Source: Phoronis australis (Eukaryota; Phoronida; Phoronidae). Taken from it: DNA of 64,000 nucleotides. The position numbers and the translations under genes are program-made. Positions within the stretch are counted from its first letter, which is position 1, and each line of letters begins with the position of its first letter. The notes under the pieces are model-generated. The model was not told the origin of the DNA and did not search any database. It was given only the letters and a program-made list of their open reading frames with translations. Shown here in pieces: positions 1 to 11,460 of the stretch. The stretch covers positions 146,696 to 210,695 of the forward strand of contig NMRA01000636.1 in NCBI GenBank assembly GCA_002633005.1. The letters are read 5' to 3'.

Positions 1-2515
1 GTCTAAGTCGTCATCATCAATCGTCCTCTTCACACTGAGAACATATACTGTAATTTTCAAAACCATCCTTAGAATGATCTGGTTGATAGAGGTAGACGCA
101 AAAAAACAAACTCGAACACAGCAAAAATGAACACTAGGTGGCGCACAGTACTTTGACTCCATCCAAAAACGGGAGAATAGCGTCATCTCACCAATAGATG
201 CCAATATTCAAAATTTTATGAAACTCTGTTGAGGACCTTTGAAGATACAGAGGTAAACGTAAAACTAAAATTGCCACCAAGGGGCATACCAGTAGTCAGA
301 TCCATCCCAAATTCTTCGACGTTCGTTGTCGACATCATATAAACACACTTCTTAAATTTAGTAAAGATCCTTCAAACGGTTTAGGAGATTCAGCTATGGG
401 CGCAAAAAAAAACTGCCACTAGGATGCGCCACAGTAGTCAAAGTCATTGGAAAATCATCGACAGACGTCTACTTCATAGTCAACGCATACATGCCAATTT
501 TCACAATTATCCTGAAAGCGGTTTGGTTGATAGAGGGGTGGACACCAAAGAACAGACTCAAAAACAGTACAAATGGCCACTAGGTGGTCCAAACTAGGTC
601 GAATCCATCTGAAAACGGAAAGATGGCGTCACCTCACTAACAGAAGCCTGTACACCAAATTTTATGAAAATACGTTAGTGAAGATGCTACAAACGGTTAA
701 GGAGATATAGCCATAAGCGAAAAAAAAACTGCCAGTAGGAGACGCCACAGAAGTCAAAGTTGTCAGAAAATCACCGTCAATCTTTCTCTTTACAGTAAGA
801 GCATACACGCCAATTTTCCCAATCATGCTTAGAACGGTTTAGTTGGTAGAAGGGTGGACGTCAAAAAACAGACTCAACAACAGTAAAAGTGACACTAGGT
901 GGCGCAAACTACGTCAAATCCATCCGAAAACGGGAGGATACCGTCGTCTCACTAATAGATGCCTATATACCAAATTTCATGAAAATACCTTGAGGACCTT
1001 TGAAGACAGAGGTAAACTTAAAAAAGTAAAATTGCCACTAGGGGGCACACTGGTAGTCGGATCCGTACGAAAGTTCGCTCATGCCATCCCATTCATGAAA
1101 GGAACACATGTGCACAGTTTCATGAGCATACATCAATCAGTTTTGAAGATAGAGCAGCGGACGCTGGATGCCGGACGGACGCTGGACGGATGCCAGACGG
1201 ACGGACGCAGATGACGGCATAATACGTCCACATATAAATATGTGGGCGCATAAAAATGCACACTAGATGGTGCAAAATACACCAAATCCATTTGAAAATG
1301 AGAGAATGGCGTCATCTCACCAATACATGCCTATAGACCAAATTTTATGAAAATCCGTGGAGGACCTTTGAAGATACAGAGGTAATGGTAAAAAACTAAA
1401 ATTACCATTAAAGGACACACCAGTAGTCAGATCCGTCTGAAAGTCGTCATTGTCTGTTGTCAACTTCATATAAATTCACTTGCTAAATTTTGTAAAGATG
1501 TTGCAGGGGGTTTAGGAGATACAGCCATGGGTGCAAAAAAATTGCCACTAGGATGCGCCTCAGTAGTCAACGTTGTCAGAAAACCATCGTCACCCATCTT
1601 TTTCATAGTAAGAAGATACATGCCAAATTTCACAATCATCCTTAAAGGGTTTTGGTTGATAGAGGGGCGGAGTCTAAAAACAGATTTGAAAACAGCAAAA
1701 ATGGCCACTAGGTGGTGCAAAATACCTTGAATTCATCCGGAAACGAAAAGATAGCGTCATCTCGATAATATATGCCTGTATGCCAAATTTTATGAAAATC
1801 CGTTGAGAGGTAAACATAAAAAACACTAGGGGAAACACCAGTAGTCGGATCCGTCCGAAAGTAAGCTTATGCTGTCCCATCCAAAAAAGGAATACATGTG
1901 CAAAATTTCATGAACATACATCAAAGGGTTTTGGAGATAGAGCAGCGGATGCCGAACGGACGGACGCCAGACAGACAGGGAAGACGGCATAATGCGTTCA
2001 CATATAAATATGTGGGTGCATAAAAATTGCCATTAGGGGTCGTTACAGCAGTCGAACCTGTCTGAAAATCAGATTTAGCCGCATCTTCTCATCAGAAACA
2101 CATCTGCCAATTTTCACAATGATCCTTTGAGCACTTCGGCGGATAATAAGTCGGACATAAAAATTCCACCACGTGGCGCAGAATGCGTCAGAGGTCAAAT
2201 CCGTCTGAAAACGGGAAGGAATGATGGTCTCTTAAATAGCAACCCATTTGTAAAATTTCACGCAAGTAAATCAATGAACTCCAAACATACAGAGGCAAAA
2301 GTAAAAAACTTAAAATATCACTAGGGGGCAGAGCGGTAGTTAAAACGGTTCGAAATTCATGGTTGTCTGTAGTCAGCTTGAAAGAAACACATCTGTCAAA
2401 TCTCATTATGATCCAACGAGGGTTTAGGAGATAGAGCTGCAGATGCCGGACGCCCAGACAGAGATGACGGCAATATGCAAACACATATAAATATGTGGGT
2501 GCATAACAAGAGATG
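1..2515 (+). repeat. Array of ~150-bp tandem units with CTCF-like cores (pearl/Helentron-like)
   Basis: The stretch is built from about 15 diverged units of 140-160 bp. Each holds a core close to CCACTAGGKGGCGC (near 130, 275, 416, 572, 890, 1,035, 1,543, 1,702, 2,165 and 2,317), then a TCCGTCCGAAA-like block, then ATGCCAAATTTTATGAAAAT. Three sub-types alternate, so a higher-order period of about 450 bp is visible. Blocks end in a palindrome around CCACATATAAATATGTGG followed by GCGCATAAAA (near 1,225, 1,995 and 2,487). Tandem ~150-bp cores are typical of pearl-type non-autonomous Helentron-like elements in marine invertebrates; placing this array there is my inference. The array ends at about 2,515, next to the PTP4A intron. 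Open frames inside it are chance readings. Confidence 0.85.
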
Positions 2516-3345
2516 GCAAACATTCGAAAACATTTTCTTTCAATGTACTCTTCAACATTAGATTTTTGATTTTCCCATATTTTACTTGTATAAATTATTA
2601 GAAATCAGGTAAAACAAAACCAATCCAGTATATATTTCAATACGGTAAACCTGGTACAAACTAATGAACTCTTATGCTGGAATCTGTCGTTGAATTCAGT
2701 CAATACAAGTAATCACTCCTCTCAAACAGTTCAAAGGAACTAGTTAAAGCTGGTTAGTGTGTGTGCATCAACTGTCAGTTAAAATGTGTAGTGTCAAAGT
2801 CTTCTACATTAATCATTTGGAGAACTAGAGCTATTACAGCTGTGCTGGATGAAACTGGAATCTTGTCAGCTCTCAGTCCATTTGTTTTACATAAAATAGT
2901 TTTACATAAAAGCACTTGGGTGCAGACTTATGTAAGTCATGCAGGATGAGTCTTAACTACCAGATGTGAAAAAGAAGGTAACTGGTTAAGCAAATGAACA
3001 ATGTGGATAGCACTTCAAGGGCAAGGTAAACGGTAGACAGCATTTTAATCAAAATTAGTTATTACTTCATTGTATTATATTACTGTTTTTCTTGTTGAGG
3101 GCCCTCTTGGAAAGCAGTGCTATCACTGAAGAGGCCACCTTAACCCTCATTTTAAATATCACAATAATAAATAAATAAATAAATAAATAAAAACATGTCA
3201 CTTACAGGGGCCCACATTCTGAGTAGCAATAGTCTCCACTGAATAATAACTACCCAACTGGTTCTCATTGTAAGTGACTAAGATATGCTAGAAAAAGCCT
3301 CATCAATTTGCATGAAAGTGAATAACTGATGCAATTCACACCTAC
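2516..3345. other. PTP4A intron 2 sequence, no gene seen
   Basis: This is AT-rich sequence downstream, on the minus strand, of PTP4A exon 2. I looked for the next PTP4A exon (the DWPFDD loop and the CX5R P-loop) on the minus strand here and did not find it. A short (TAAA)n microsatellite sits at about 3,163-3,192. Nothing else is recognisable. Confidence 0.6.
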
Positions 3346-3438
3346 CAAAACTCTGATGCCTTCGTGTTCGAGTTGATCAGTCTTGTATGTTGACTCGCAC
3401 ACACGCACAACATCCCTGACGTTCCTCTTGCGAAGTTC
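3346..3438 (-). CDS. PTP4A: PTP4A/PRL phosphatase, coding exon 2 (partial gene)
   Basis: Reading the minus strand, an acceptor (ATTGTAG) is followed by 93 bases encoding 31 residues that begin ELRKRNVRDVVRVCESTY and end EGIRVL, then a GTAGG donor. This matches the second segment of PRL phosphatases (protein tyrosine phosphatase type IVA), where ELKK..V...VRVCE.TY....E.EGI.VL is strongly conserved. It joins in phase 0 to exon 1 at 19,179, giving MDKYVE-ELRKRNV across the junction. PRLs are small prenylated dual-specificity phosphatases at the plasma membrane and endosomes; they also bind CNNM magnesium transporters. The general-acid loop, the CX5R catalytic loop and the CAAX tail are encoded by later exons, which must lie left of base 1. 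The exon is intact with no stop or shift. Confidence 0.93.
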
Positions 3439-4169
3439 CTACAATGTTCAGAACAGTCAATCACAATCAAATTGCAACATCAATAAAAGTGTTCAACAAA
3501 GTCATACACCTTATTACAGCAAATGTTTGGAGACTGTTTTGGCAGAAGCTAAGACTTACAATGGAAAATCAACCAGTGCTGAAGTATTGCTGCTGTGTAA
3601 CTCAGAGTCTTATTTCAATGTGATCCATCAAGCATCATTTAAGATCACATCTATATACAACCACATATTTTCTGTCTGCATACAAAGACAATAGAAAATA
3701 TAACCGAACACCTGGAGTTGGATCCAACTGGACTGCGAGGGACGTTGGGGAGGGGGGTTCCCCTCCCACTGAGGACAAAATTTAATTTAAAGGTCATTTT
3801 CCTTGCACTTTAACACACTGTTTGCATGCTTTTTTCTTGTTCAAAGGACGAAACTAAACAAACATAAAAAGGTTTGATCTATTCAGGACGTGTGCATTGT
3901 CACCAGACTGCAAAAATTAAGATCTGTAAATCTTTTTTGTAAGATAATCTGTGTAGAGTTGCATTTTAGACAGATAATTCACACCATGACTTCAAAAGTC
4001 AATTTGTCTAGAAGCTCTCAAAAGAGATGTGTATTACTTTAACACAAGTTAAGGCAGATAATTTAAACTCATGAGAAAAAATGAAGTTGCATTTGAAACA
4101 ACATGAAGAAATATATCCTTGAGTACATGTGTCTACGTTTCATTACACCACACGGTACTGCAATTCATC
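3439..4169. other. PTP4A intron 1, no feature seen
   Basis: Plain AT-rich intron sequence. I saw no repeat family shared with the rest of the window and no coding signal beyond the antisense of exon 2. Confidence 0.5.
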
Positions 4170-5337
4170 GGCCGATTTCATAAAGGTGGTTTAACAAAAC
4201 CAGGTTTAAGACTTAAACCTTGTCTTCCTAAACCTGGTCTAATTTTAGACCTGACTTGCATTTCACCAACATGGTTTTTAAGAGTCTGAAAGCCTGGTTT
4301 TGCTAGACCAGGGAGCTGGTTCAGTAAAACCAGGTTAAAAGTATCAAAGGCACCCTACTGTGTCGAGCTGGGTAAACCCAACAAAGAAACTATTGAAGTG
4401 CTTCAATGAAACCTTGATCACATGGGTATACAATGGCATACACTAGTAGAATCAGTGCAGACATTAACGAAAAACATCTAAAAGCTTTTCTCATGAGGAA
4501 AACTGTAATTTCTGTGCCTAACACTCACATTAAAGAACATGCTCCCGATTAGATGTAACATGTTAAATGCTTAAATTTATTTCCTTGTCATTTTGGTGTT
4601 TTGTTTCCGCGGCCAAAGGGGGAGCAAGACCCCTTCGTGACAACATTATATCGGAGAACAGTGGAGGTGGAACTCAGTCAGAGGAATCAGAAGATGCTGT
4701 CTGACAAATCCGAAGAGCTTACGACGATGACGCCTTACTCGACCAGTCGTATTCTGAGAAATCCGCAGGACACACTCCAGCAGGTACTGATCTACGCAGA
4801 GGTGGATCCACGGGGGTCAAGGGGTCCGGAGTCCCCTTTTTTCCCTTGATTTTAGTGATATCAAATCTATAATTTTTAAATTATTGACTTGGCCCCCCTT
4901 TCAAAAAGTCCTTGACCAACCCCCCCTTTAAAAAATCCTGGATCCGCCCCTGCTACGTTTGATCTTGTGTCATAGTAAAACTGAATATTGAAAATAGTCC
5001 ACTTTCGCTCTAAAACTGCATCGCAAATGCACTCCACGGCATCATTCAGTTGTACCTACACCATGCAAGTCTGACATATTTAACAGTTAAACCTGGGTCT
5101 GACCAAGTCTTAAGTTAAACATGGTTTAATATCTTAATACAGGTCTAAATAATATAGACCTCGTTGGTGAAATGAAAACTGACTTAGACCAGGTCTAAAC
5201 TGGAGATAAACCAGGTTTTACTAGACCAGTGGTCTAAAAGTTAAAGCACCTTAATGAAATGCAGGTTATCTTTAAACCTAGTCTAAGTCCAGTTTAAACA
5301 AGGTTTAACTTTAAACCACCTTAATAAAATTGGCTGC
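4170..5337. mobile_element. Foldback/TIR element with AAACCAGGTTTA-type subrepeats
   Basis: The left end reads GGCCGATTTCATAAAGGTGG and the right end is its diverged complement (CCACCTTAATAAAATTGGCT). The terminal 150-230 bp on both sides are full of short inverted and direct motifs around ACCAGGTTTA/TAAACCTGGT, so the arms can fold on themselves. A possible 3-bp CAT duplication flanks it. No transposase frame is visible; the frame at 4,601-4,849 looks accidental. A fragment matching the left ~150 bp, in inverse orientation, occurs at 7,431-7,581. The element lies within PTP4A intron 1. Confidence 0.65.
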
Positions 5338-6485
5338 ATAAGTCTACAGTGAACACATATCCTCAACAAATTCACAGCTGAGGCCCACCGCCGCTCCACA
5401 AAGGTGAAAATTTTCGCATATTTGCATTCGCGCTTGTGTACCCGGACTTGGCCTCTTATAAGATGACCAAAAAACTTCAGAACTCCGTGTTTGAATTTGG
5501 CACTGGTACTTTTATGTTTTCCCATCGTTTTTCCAAGCGCTTTACTCGCAAATTTGGAGTAGCCTGAAGTTTGGCTAAGGGCGTCGCCAATGGTTGCAGG
5601 GGACAACGTGGTTGTTAGCGTCCTCTGCAGTGGAGTATAAATGGATGCTCTGTTAAAATTGACACTTGCCAGGTCTAAAGTCGATCACAGTCTAACATAC
5701 TATACTACAACAAATTTATTCTTCAAAAGAACCATTATTTTCTTGCTGTTCAAGAGTCAAATCCCAGCTTGGTTCAAACCTAAAATAACAGGTGTAGTGC
5801 ACGTGACCGGGTGACCTACTTTTTCCATATAAAGCGAACAGTGCCACACACAGAGCAAACTCGAATCGCCCAATACTCATGGAATTCTGCAAAAAGCTGA
5901 AGTATTTTGAAGGTTTTACTTTTATGCTAAGTTAGTCATTGAATACGTAACCAACATAAGACAAAGCATTTCATTTTTTTTGCGTGAAGTTTGCACTGCA
6001 TTCTCGCGCATCAATATACATCGCTGAGTCTGGTCGGATTTTTTCAGAATTTTTTCATTCATGCGTTAGAGTTGCAACGGAACTGTGCGATCAAATTAAG
6101 GAAGTTTTATCTGGTTTGCATGTTCAATGACATTTATGGCATTGGTACAGCAGGTCAGTCGACGGGTATCATTTTTTTCATGGTGTATGTCCTCCTATTT
6201 CAAATTGGCTGCTCTGTCGAATACACTTTGAGAGTGCCGCTTCAAGTTCCACGACGGCAACTAGCGTTAGGGGTATGGCAAATCCTTTGAACTTCGGGTC
6301 TGTGCACTTCAATTTCAAACATTAAGTGTCCATGTACAGGTAGTTAGCGCTGGATGAAATATTTCTCCTCACTCGCCATGCGGGGTATTCCATATAAGGT
6401 CACCTTGACGTCAGAGAACAGGAAGGTATTCCCCTAAAAACATGGCTGCCCCGAGTATTTGCTGATCGTCACTGTGACATTTATA
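5338..6485 (+). repeat. Interspersed repeat 'Y', left part (interrupted copy)
   Basis: This region matches, in reverse orientation, the block at 49,905-51,370. Shared segments include the TCCTCAACAAATTCACAGCT region, the CACGTGACCGGGTGACC region and the GGTCACCTTGACGTCA region near 6,400. It continues at 8,211 after the TA-flanked insertion. Several open frames (for example 5,283-5,606 minus and 5,991-6,290 plus) are not conserved between copies, so I do not call a gene. It is probably an old DNA transposon or a segmental repeat. Confidence 0.7.
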
Positions 6486-8210
6486 CCGTATTCGCCCTAA
6501 TAAGCGCCTATGTCCCTAAAAGCGCTGGCCCCCACACGTTTTCAGACTTTGCTAAAATAAGCGCCCACTCTATGAATGCCGTGTACATGCGAAAAATGCC
6601 TTACCTACAGTTCAAAAATTCTACAGTAACAACTTCAATTTATCAGTAAGATCCGACAGTCCTGAAAAATTCATTGTGCGCGGAATTTGTAGACCACGAG
6701 CCTCGCCGCTATGCCGGTATTTAGTCGTGACTATACACTTCAAACTTCCGCCGGGCTTCAAAAAGAACGCACAAGTTTTGCTGATCTCGCAAGGGACATG
6801 TCGCATTATGGTCTGGCCTTTCAGAACAGACCTTTGAGCACGTGGCCAGGAAGCACGCACTACATTCAAGTACTTGTCATCGAAAATTATTAGTCTTCGG
6901 GAACTATCTATTCATAAACGGTAGCATAGCATTGGCAAGAAATAAATACTGGCACTTCTTTCCGAAAGTTTCTAATACTGTAAAAAAAACGTTCGCATTA
7001 TTTTTAGGAGGAATTATTAAATCAATCGTAATTGGTATTTTTAAAGTCAAAATGACCCAATGATAATGAACACTTCCACACCCTTACACTCTCTGAATCT
7101 CCCGAAAAGTAACTGTTAGACTGTCACATATCCAGTTACCCGGCGACACAATATCGGCCTTACCGAGACAATTCTCGAACGTTTTTAGCAGATGAGATCA
7201 ACAAGTGCTAAATAAAACACATTCTGTTTTTCTGCTTGTGTTGATTTCTTTTGTTACAATGCACACCTATATCGTTACATCATGTTTACTCTGGCAAATG
7301 ACCTCTGATGACACACACGCGCTCGCTCACTCTCACACGCAGACGAAATTCAAAACAAACATCACGTGACAAAACATGTGTTCGTCCAGTGATTGTTCTT
7401 GTGTTGCGGAATACGATCTAGCACAGATTNAGCCAGCTCCCTGGTCTAGCAAAACCAGGCTTTCAGACTCTTAAACCATGTTGGTGAAATGCAAGTTAGG
7501 TCTAAAATTAGACCAGGTTTAGGAAGACCAGGTTTAAGTCTTAAACCTGGTTTCGTTAAACCACCTTTATGAAATCGGCTGATTCTGTTTTTCTGCTTGT
7601 GTTGATTTCTTTTGTTACAATGCACACCTATATCGTTACATCATGTTTACTCTGGCAAATGACCTCTGATGACACACACGCGCTCGCTCACTCTCACACG
7701 CAGACGAAATTCAAAACAAACATCACGTGACAAAACATGTGTTCGTCCAGTGATTGTTCTTGTGTTGCGGAATACGATCTAGCACAGATTTGGACTTAAT
7801 ATGCAGTTAATCCAGACTCCACATGAACTAAAAAATGTCATGGACGTTATTTTGAATACTTAAGAACTTCAGGTTATTTGTCGAGTCGAAACTATATTTT
7901 TACTCAAGAATTCCAAATTGGCCTATCGGCGTTCGCGAGGCAGCGACGCATCAGTCGGCGAGTTTTTGCACTGGGTTTTACTGAAAATGCTCGGAATTTA
8001 ACAACAAAGTTTGACAGCGGTGTACTACAATTCTGTAGAAACTCTGTCATAGGTTACAGATGTGTCACAGAGCATAAATTGGATGAATTCTCGCTTACAA
8101 TTTCAATTGTTTCGGAAACCAGGTTTCAACCACTTTGGGCTATAATAAGCGGCCCCTTTCCTAAAGCAAATTTTTCTAAGTGCCCTGGGCGCTTATTAGG
8201 GCGAATACGG
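6486..8210 (+). mobile_element. TA-flanked TIR transposon, non-autonomous, nested in repeat Y
   Basis: The left end CCGTATTCGCCCTAATAAGC is repeated perfectly, inverted, at the right end; the match runs 23 bp. A TA dinucleotide flanks each side. The paralogous empty site in the reverse copy near 50,130-50,145 reads CATTTATAGTAAAAATAG, so the TA was duplicated on insertion. That target fits the Tc1/mariner superfamily, but no DDE/D transposase frame is visible. The interior contains an assembly join at 7,430. Diverged relatives lie at 30,531-32,149 (same orientation) and 42,860-44,158 (reverse). Confidence 0.85.
7221..7790. other. Assembly join: 209-bp identical duplication around a single N
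   Basis: Bases 7,221-7,429 and 7,582-7,790 look identical throughout. Between them lie one N (7,430) and about 150 bp of the foldback family seen at 4,170. The simplest reading is that two contig ends or two haplotypes were stitched, one haplotype carrying a foldback insertion just before ATTCTGTTTTTCTGC and the other not. Confidence 0.75.
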
Positions 8211-8480
8211 TAGTAAAAATAGATGGCAATAGTCTGTAATGTTGAAGTTATTTCTGAATATTTATCGAAGTCAAACGATTGATTTTAGATTTCGATAAAA
8301 TTTATTAATCATAAATGGTTTAAATTCTTCGTACGTCGTAGTTTTCGGCAAGGTTGTCTTGAAACAGGCAATCTTTTTTGTGTTTAGGCCATACTGTCCA
8401 AGCAGTAATTTTTTAAAATGGCCTTCCCAATGATGGCCAGGATGGCCGCTAGATGAGTCCCTGCACATACCCCCAAAATT
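8211..8480 (+). repeat. Interspersed repeat 'Y', right part
   Basis: Continuation of the repeat that starts at 5,338. It matches the reverse strand of 49,905-50,145, including the TAATAAATTTTAT-like stretch and the GATGGCC-type stretch near 8,430. The two halves are separated only by the TA-flanked transposon. Confidence 0.65.
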
Positions 8481-8837
8481 TACACGATTTTGACTTTACT
8501 AAATTGTCAATGCCCATGAATACCCCTGATTTTTCAGTTTCTCAATACCCTCTACACTTAAGGGACAGGTACAAGAGTAAAAATTTTACAACACACAAAT
8601 TTTGTTTATTGTCAGAAGAATAAGAAACTTAAAAGAAAACCCGATTACTTAGGAGATGAGAAACCGACTATAATCTCAGTGTTTTAGACAATGAGGGCAG
8701 CTCACAAGCAAGACATTTATGAGAAAACATTAGGATACGGAAATGACTGCAAAAGAGTGGTTTGCAGGTTAGATAGACACTTTCAGTTGCCCAAGACAAT
8801 AGCGACTTGGGAAAATATCCATTTACACATTTTTCCT
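8481..8837. other. No gene or repeat recognised
   Basis: AT-rich PTP4A intron sequence. The open frames on both strands overlap each other and show no known motif. Confidence 0.4.
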
Positions 8838-9308
8838 CAGGGCTCGACATTAGCTTTTATTTTAACTTGTCCAGTAAGACAAGTAGAAATGAAATTGACT
8901 TGTCCTGACCTATAAGTGGTATTTGCATTTGGATTTCACTAGTGAACACGCACTTGCCTTCAAAGCGCTCGGAACTACGCTGGGACCTAGCTAAAATCAA
9001 AACTATGCCACATTACGTGAGATACTGCCGTGTATTTAAATGAAAACACGTCACTTTGGCTACAACTATTTGAATGCAAGTGCCTGGGATCGCGTCCAGT
9101 CATGAGCTCTTGCACTGCATAATCTAAACACCTTGCCGATTTGTGCCGCATATTATCGACATTGATCGCTAAACAACTGAGTTATCACTGCTACAAAGAA
9201 GTTCTGATCGTTCAGATTTACTATAGTTTCCAGAAATTCATTAACTTGTTCTGTCGGACAAGCTGCTCGGCCATGAGTTTGTCCGGACCCACGAATTGAT
9301 GAGCCCTA
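8838..9308. mobile_element. Probable hAT-type MITE (CAGGGCTCGACATTA end)
   Basis: The left end CAGGGCTCGACATTA has the form of hAT termini. The right end near 9,296 (TTGATGAGCCCT) is an imperfect complement. Inside are repeated CTTGTCC/GGACAAG motifs near both ends. I could not find a clean 8-bp target duplication, and there is no transposase frame, so this is an old, non-autonomous copy. Confidence 0.45.
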
Positions 9309-9904
9309 TTCATGTACTAAATTATCACTCAGTTATTGATAATGAATGCATGAACTACTATTGATAATGAACGCATGAAGTCCTACTGTCAAACAAAACC
9401 GGACTCGCATATTCAAACAGCTGCACGATGGAGTAGGGAAAAAATAGCTGGTGGAAAATTTTTAACTCCTCAATTTGCAGTGATAATTTCCACAAATTTT
9501 GCTTTATCGAAGACTAAACCAGGAGTATCGTAGAATCATACTCACAAGCATCGCGTCTTACGCGATGAACCACTTACGAACATATGAATCATACATACGA
9601 ACCCATAAATCAAGTAGGTAAAAACTTGACTTTTCTCATTCAAAAACACAAGTAAATTAGTTTCCTGGCATCTGTTTTCAACATTATTCCTCGAACGAGC
9701 CAAACCTGACATACGCCCTGTATGTGAATTGTAGGCACTAGAAAATGCCCCGTGGCCGCTGCTCGACTGTTCAGTGCTACCTACAATCTTGAGCGACCCT
9801 ACGCGATGACTGTGATGATGGTGGCGATTGTGAGCAACACTATAACACACAAGTGACTAGAGAAGATGTGAGAAATCAGTAAATAGGCTACAGTCTTGAG
9901 CAAC
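9309..9904. other. No gene recognised
   Basis: PTP4A intron sequence. A His-rich minus-strand frame (9,542-9,850) has no recognisable domain and no support from a second copy. Confidence 0.4.
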
Positions 9905-10679
9905 ACTTGGCGAACAGCAAAATCAGTCAACAAAGGAACAGCGTTTTCAGAAAATCTCGAATAATTCAAAAAGTAGACGTCCTAGCGACAAATTGAAAAT
10001 ATCTTCTGAAAGTCCGTTCAAAACTTTATCTAACCTGGCAGTTTTGCAAAATTCCGTAAACTTTTAGAAATTTTGCGGTTTTTTTTGGGAAATTCAAAGT
10101 CAAATAACTCAAAAACGGTAAGTCTGAGAAAAGCGTTATCGCAGAACGTTTGAAAGAGCATACTTCAAGGAATCCACATGCAAAAATTCACGTCATTTGC
10201 TCTTCCCATTAAAATGCGACCGCAGAACGATCGAAAATGGGTGAAAATGCGCCACAGCCGCCATCTTAAAAGCACAAACACGTGACGAGATTGAAAATGA
10301 TTGGTTCGCCAATGCACCCTCTAGAGGAGAAAACGTTCTCGGCCAGATATCGAGGTGCGCATGCCCTATTGCCGATGTTCCGCCATCTTTGACTGGAACT
10401 TACCGCGCAGTAGTGCCACTTTTGTGCTTTAAAAATCGTACTAATTTTCAGCCTTGTACGTCAAAAAATGCAGCCTCTACGAGCATTTGAATCTGAAACC
10501 GGAAACAAAATGGCCGCTATGTCTGCCATTTTGAATCTGATCGTGACCGAACACAATAGGCTTCTAGGACTTTCTGATCTACACGTCGTGTGCAAATTGC
10601 GTGCGGGTCGGACGAAAATTGCAACCTGTAGAGAGGGAACAAAAAAAACTTGACCAACATTCTGGGAATTCCGCCAAGT
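9905..10679 (+). mobile_element. ACTTGGCG-ended TIR element, copy 1
   Basis: The element begins ACTTGGCGAA and ends TTCCGCCAAGT. It shares long stretches with 53,819-55,042, including the AACTCGAAAACGGTAAGTCT-like block, the CATACTTCAAGGAATCCAC block and the GAAAATTGCAACCTGTAGAG block. No transposase frame is visible. The USP pseudogene begins about a dozen bases after its right end. Confidence 0.7.
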
Positions 10680-10689
10680 ACAGACGGCA

Positions 10690-11460
10690 GACCAAAATAC
10701 TTGTCGGAAAGATTTGGTCTTCGTAATGTTGTGTTTTGTGAACTCTACACTTCAAGCTATCTTTTCATGTAACCTCAACTGGCACAAACACAATATCAAC
10801 AAGAAAAACAATATGAAAACCATCCTTGTGAAGACATATGAAGCAGCCAAAAGGTATACATCAACTCCGTCTGAAATTTTGAATACACTAAGATTACAGA
10901 ACAACTCTCTTGGCAACGGAAGTCAACAGGATGCTCATGAGTTTTTACTATGGTTACTGAAACAATGGCACATAGACACACTTGCTTACAATGCTGATAA
11001 TGTATCGTCTGAGGTTACCAGTACCTTCCAAGTTCCAACAGGTAAAGAAGCAAACTGTGAGTTGTAATAACTGCTCTACATCAAAGGAAAAAATACAGAT
11101 AGACAGGGAGTTGACCGTCTACCCCCCAGCACTGAGGAAAGAAATATGCAGGAGTTGTGGCACAGCTCATGGACATCGATGGACATCTAAGACTTTAGTT
11201 GCCCACACTGTAATAGTCTCAGTGGCTAGCTAACTTGGTCATTATCAAAACTGCCAAAATACCTTTGTATTCACATCTTACGAACCACCACTAATGGTAA
11301 AAAAATCAGCACGCAGATTTCGTCGTATGACCTCTCTGGCTATAAAATAATAGCAGTCATTGAACACCATGGAAGAAACACGACATGTGGTCATTACACA
11401 TGCTGTGTTAAATCGTCATCGTGGGAATGGATAAATTTTGACGACTCTAGTCACAAGTAA
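10690..11460 (+). pseudogene. Ubiquitin-specific protease (USP) catalytic-domain pseudogene, intronless
   Basis: Across three frames the whole order of a USP domain can be read. It starts with a Cys box (FGLRNV...CFVNSTLQAIF, near 10,705-10,760). The QQDAHEFLLWLL motif follows near 10,925, then a zinc-ribbon half VSCNNC (11,055) and a second half CPHCNSLS (about 11,195). SLSKLPKYLCIHL is near 11,240, and the His box GHYTCCVKSSSWEWINFDD is at about 11,390-11,450. USPs are cysteine proteases that remove ubiquitin. This copy is dead: roughly 8 bases are missing just before the catalytic Cys, frames change near 11,040 and 11,120, and a stop follows NSLSG. The lack of introns over about 250 codons suggests a retrocopy or a gene carried by a transposon. 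It lies inside PTP4A intron 1. Confidence 0.85.

Noticed and set aside
843-1214. 123-codon plus frame
   Set aside because: It lies wholly in the ~150-bp array and is not kept open in other units.
1-3345. PTP4A exon 3 (WPFDD and CX5R loops)
   Set aside because: I searched the minus strand by eye and found neither; the left part is entirely tandem array.
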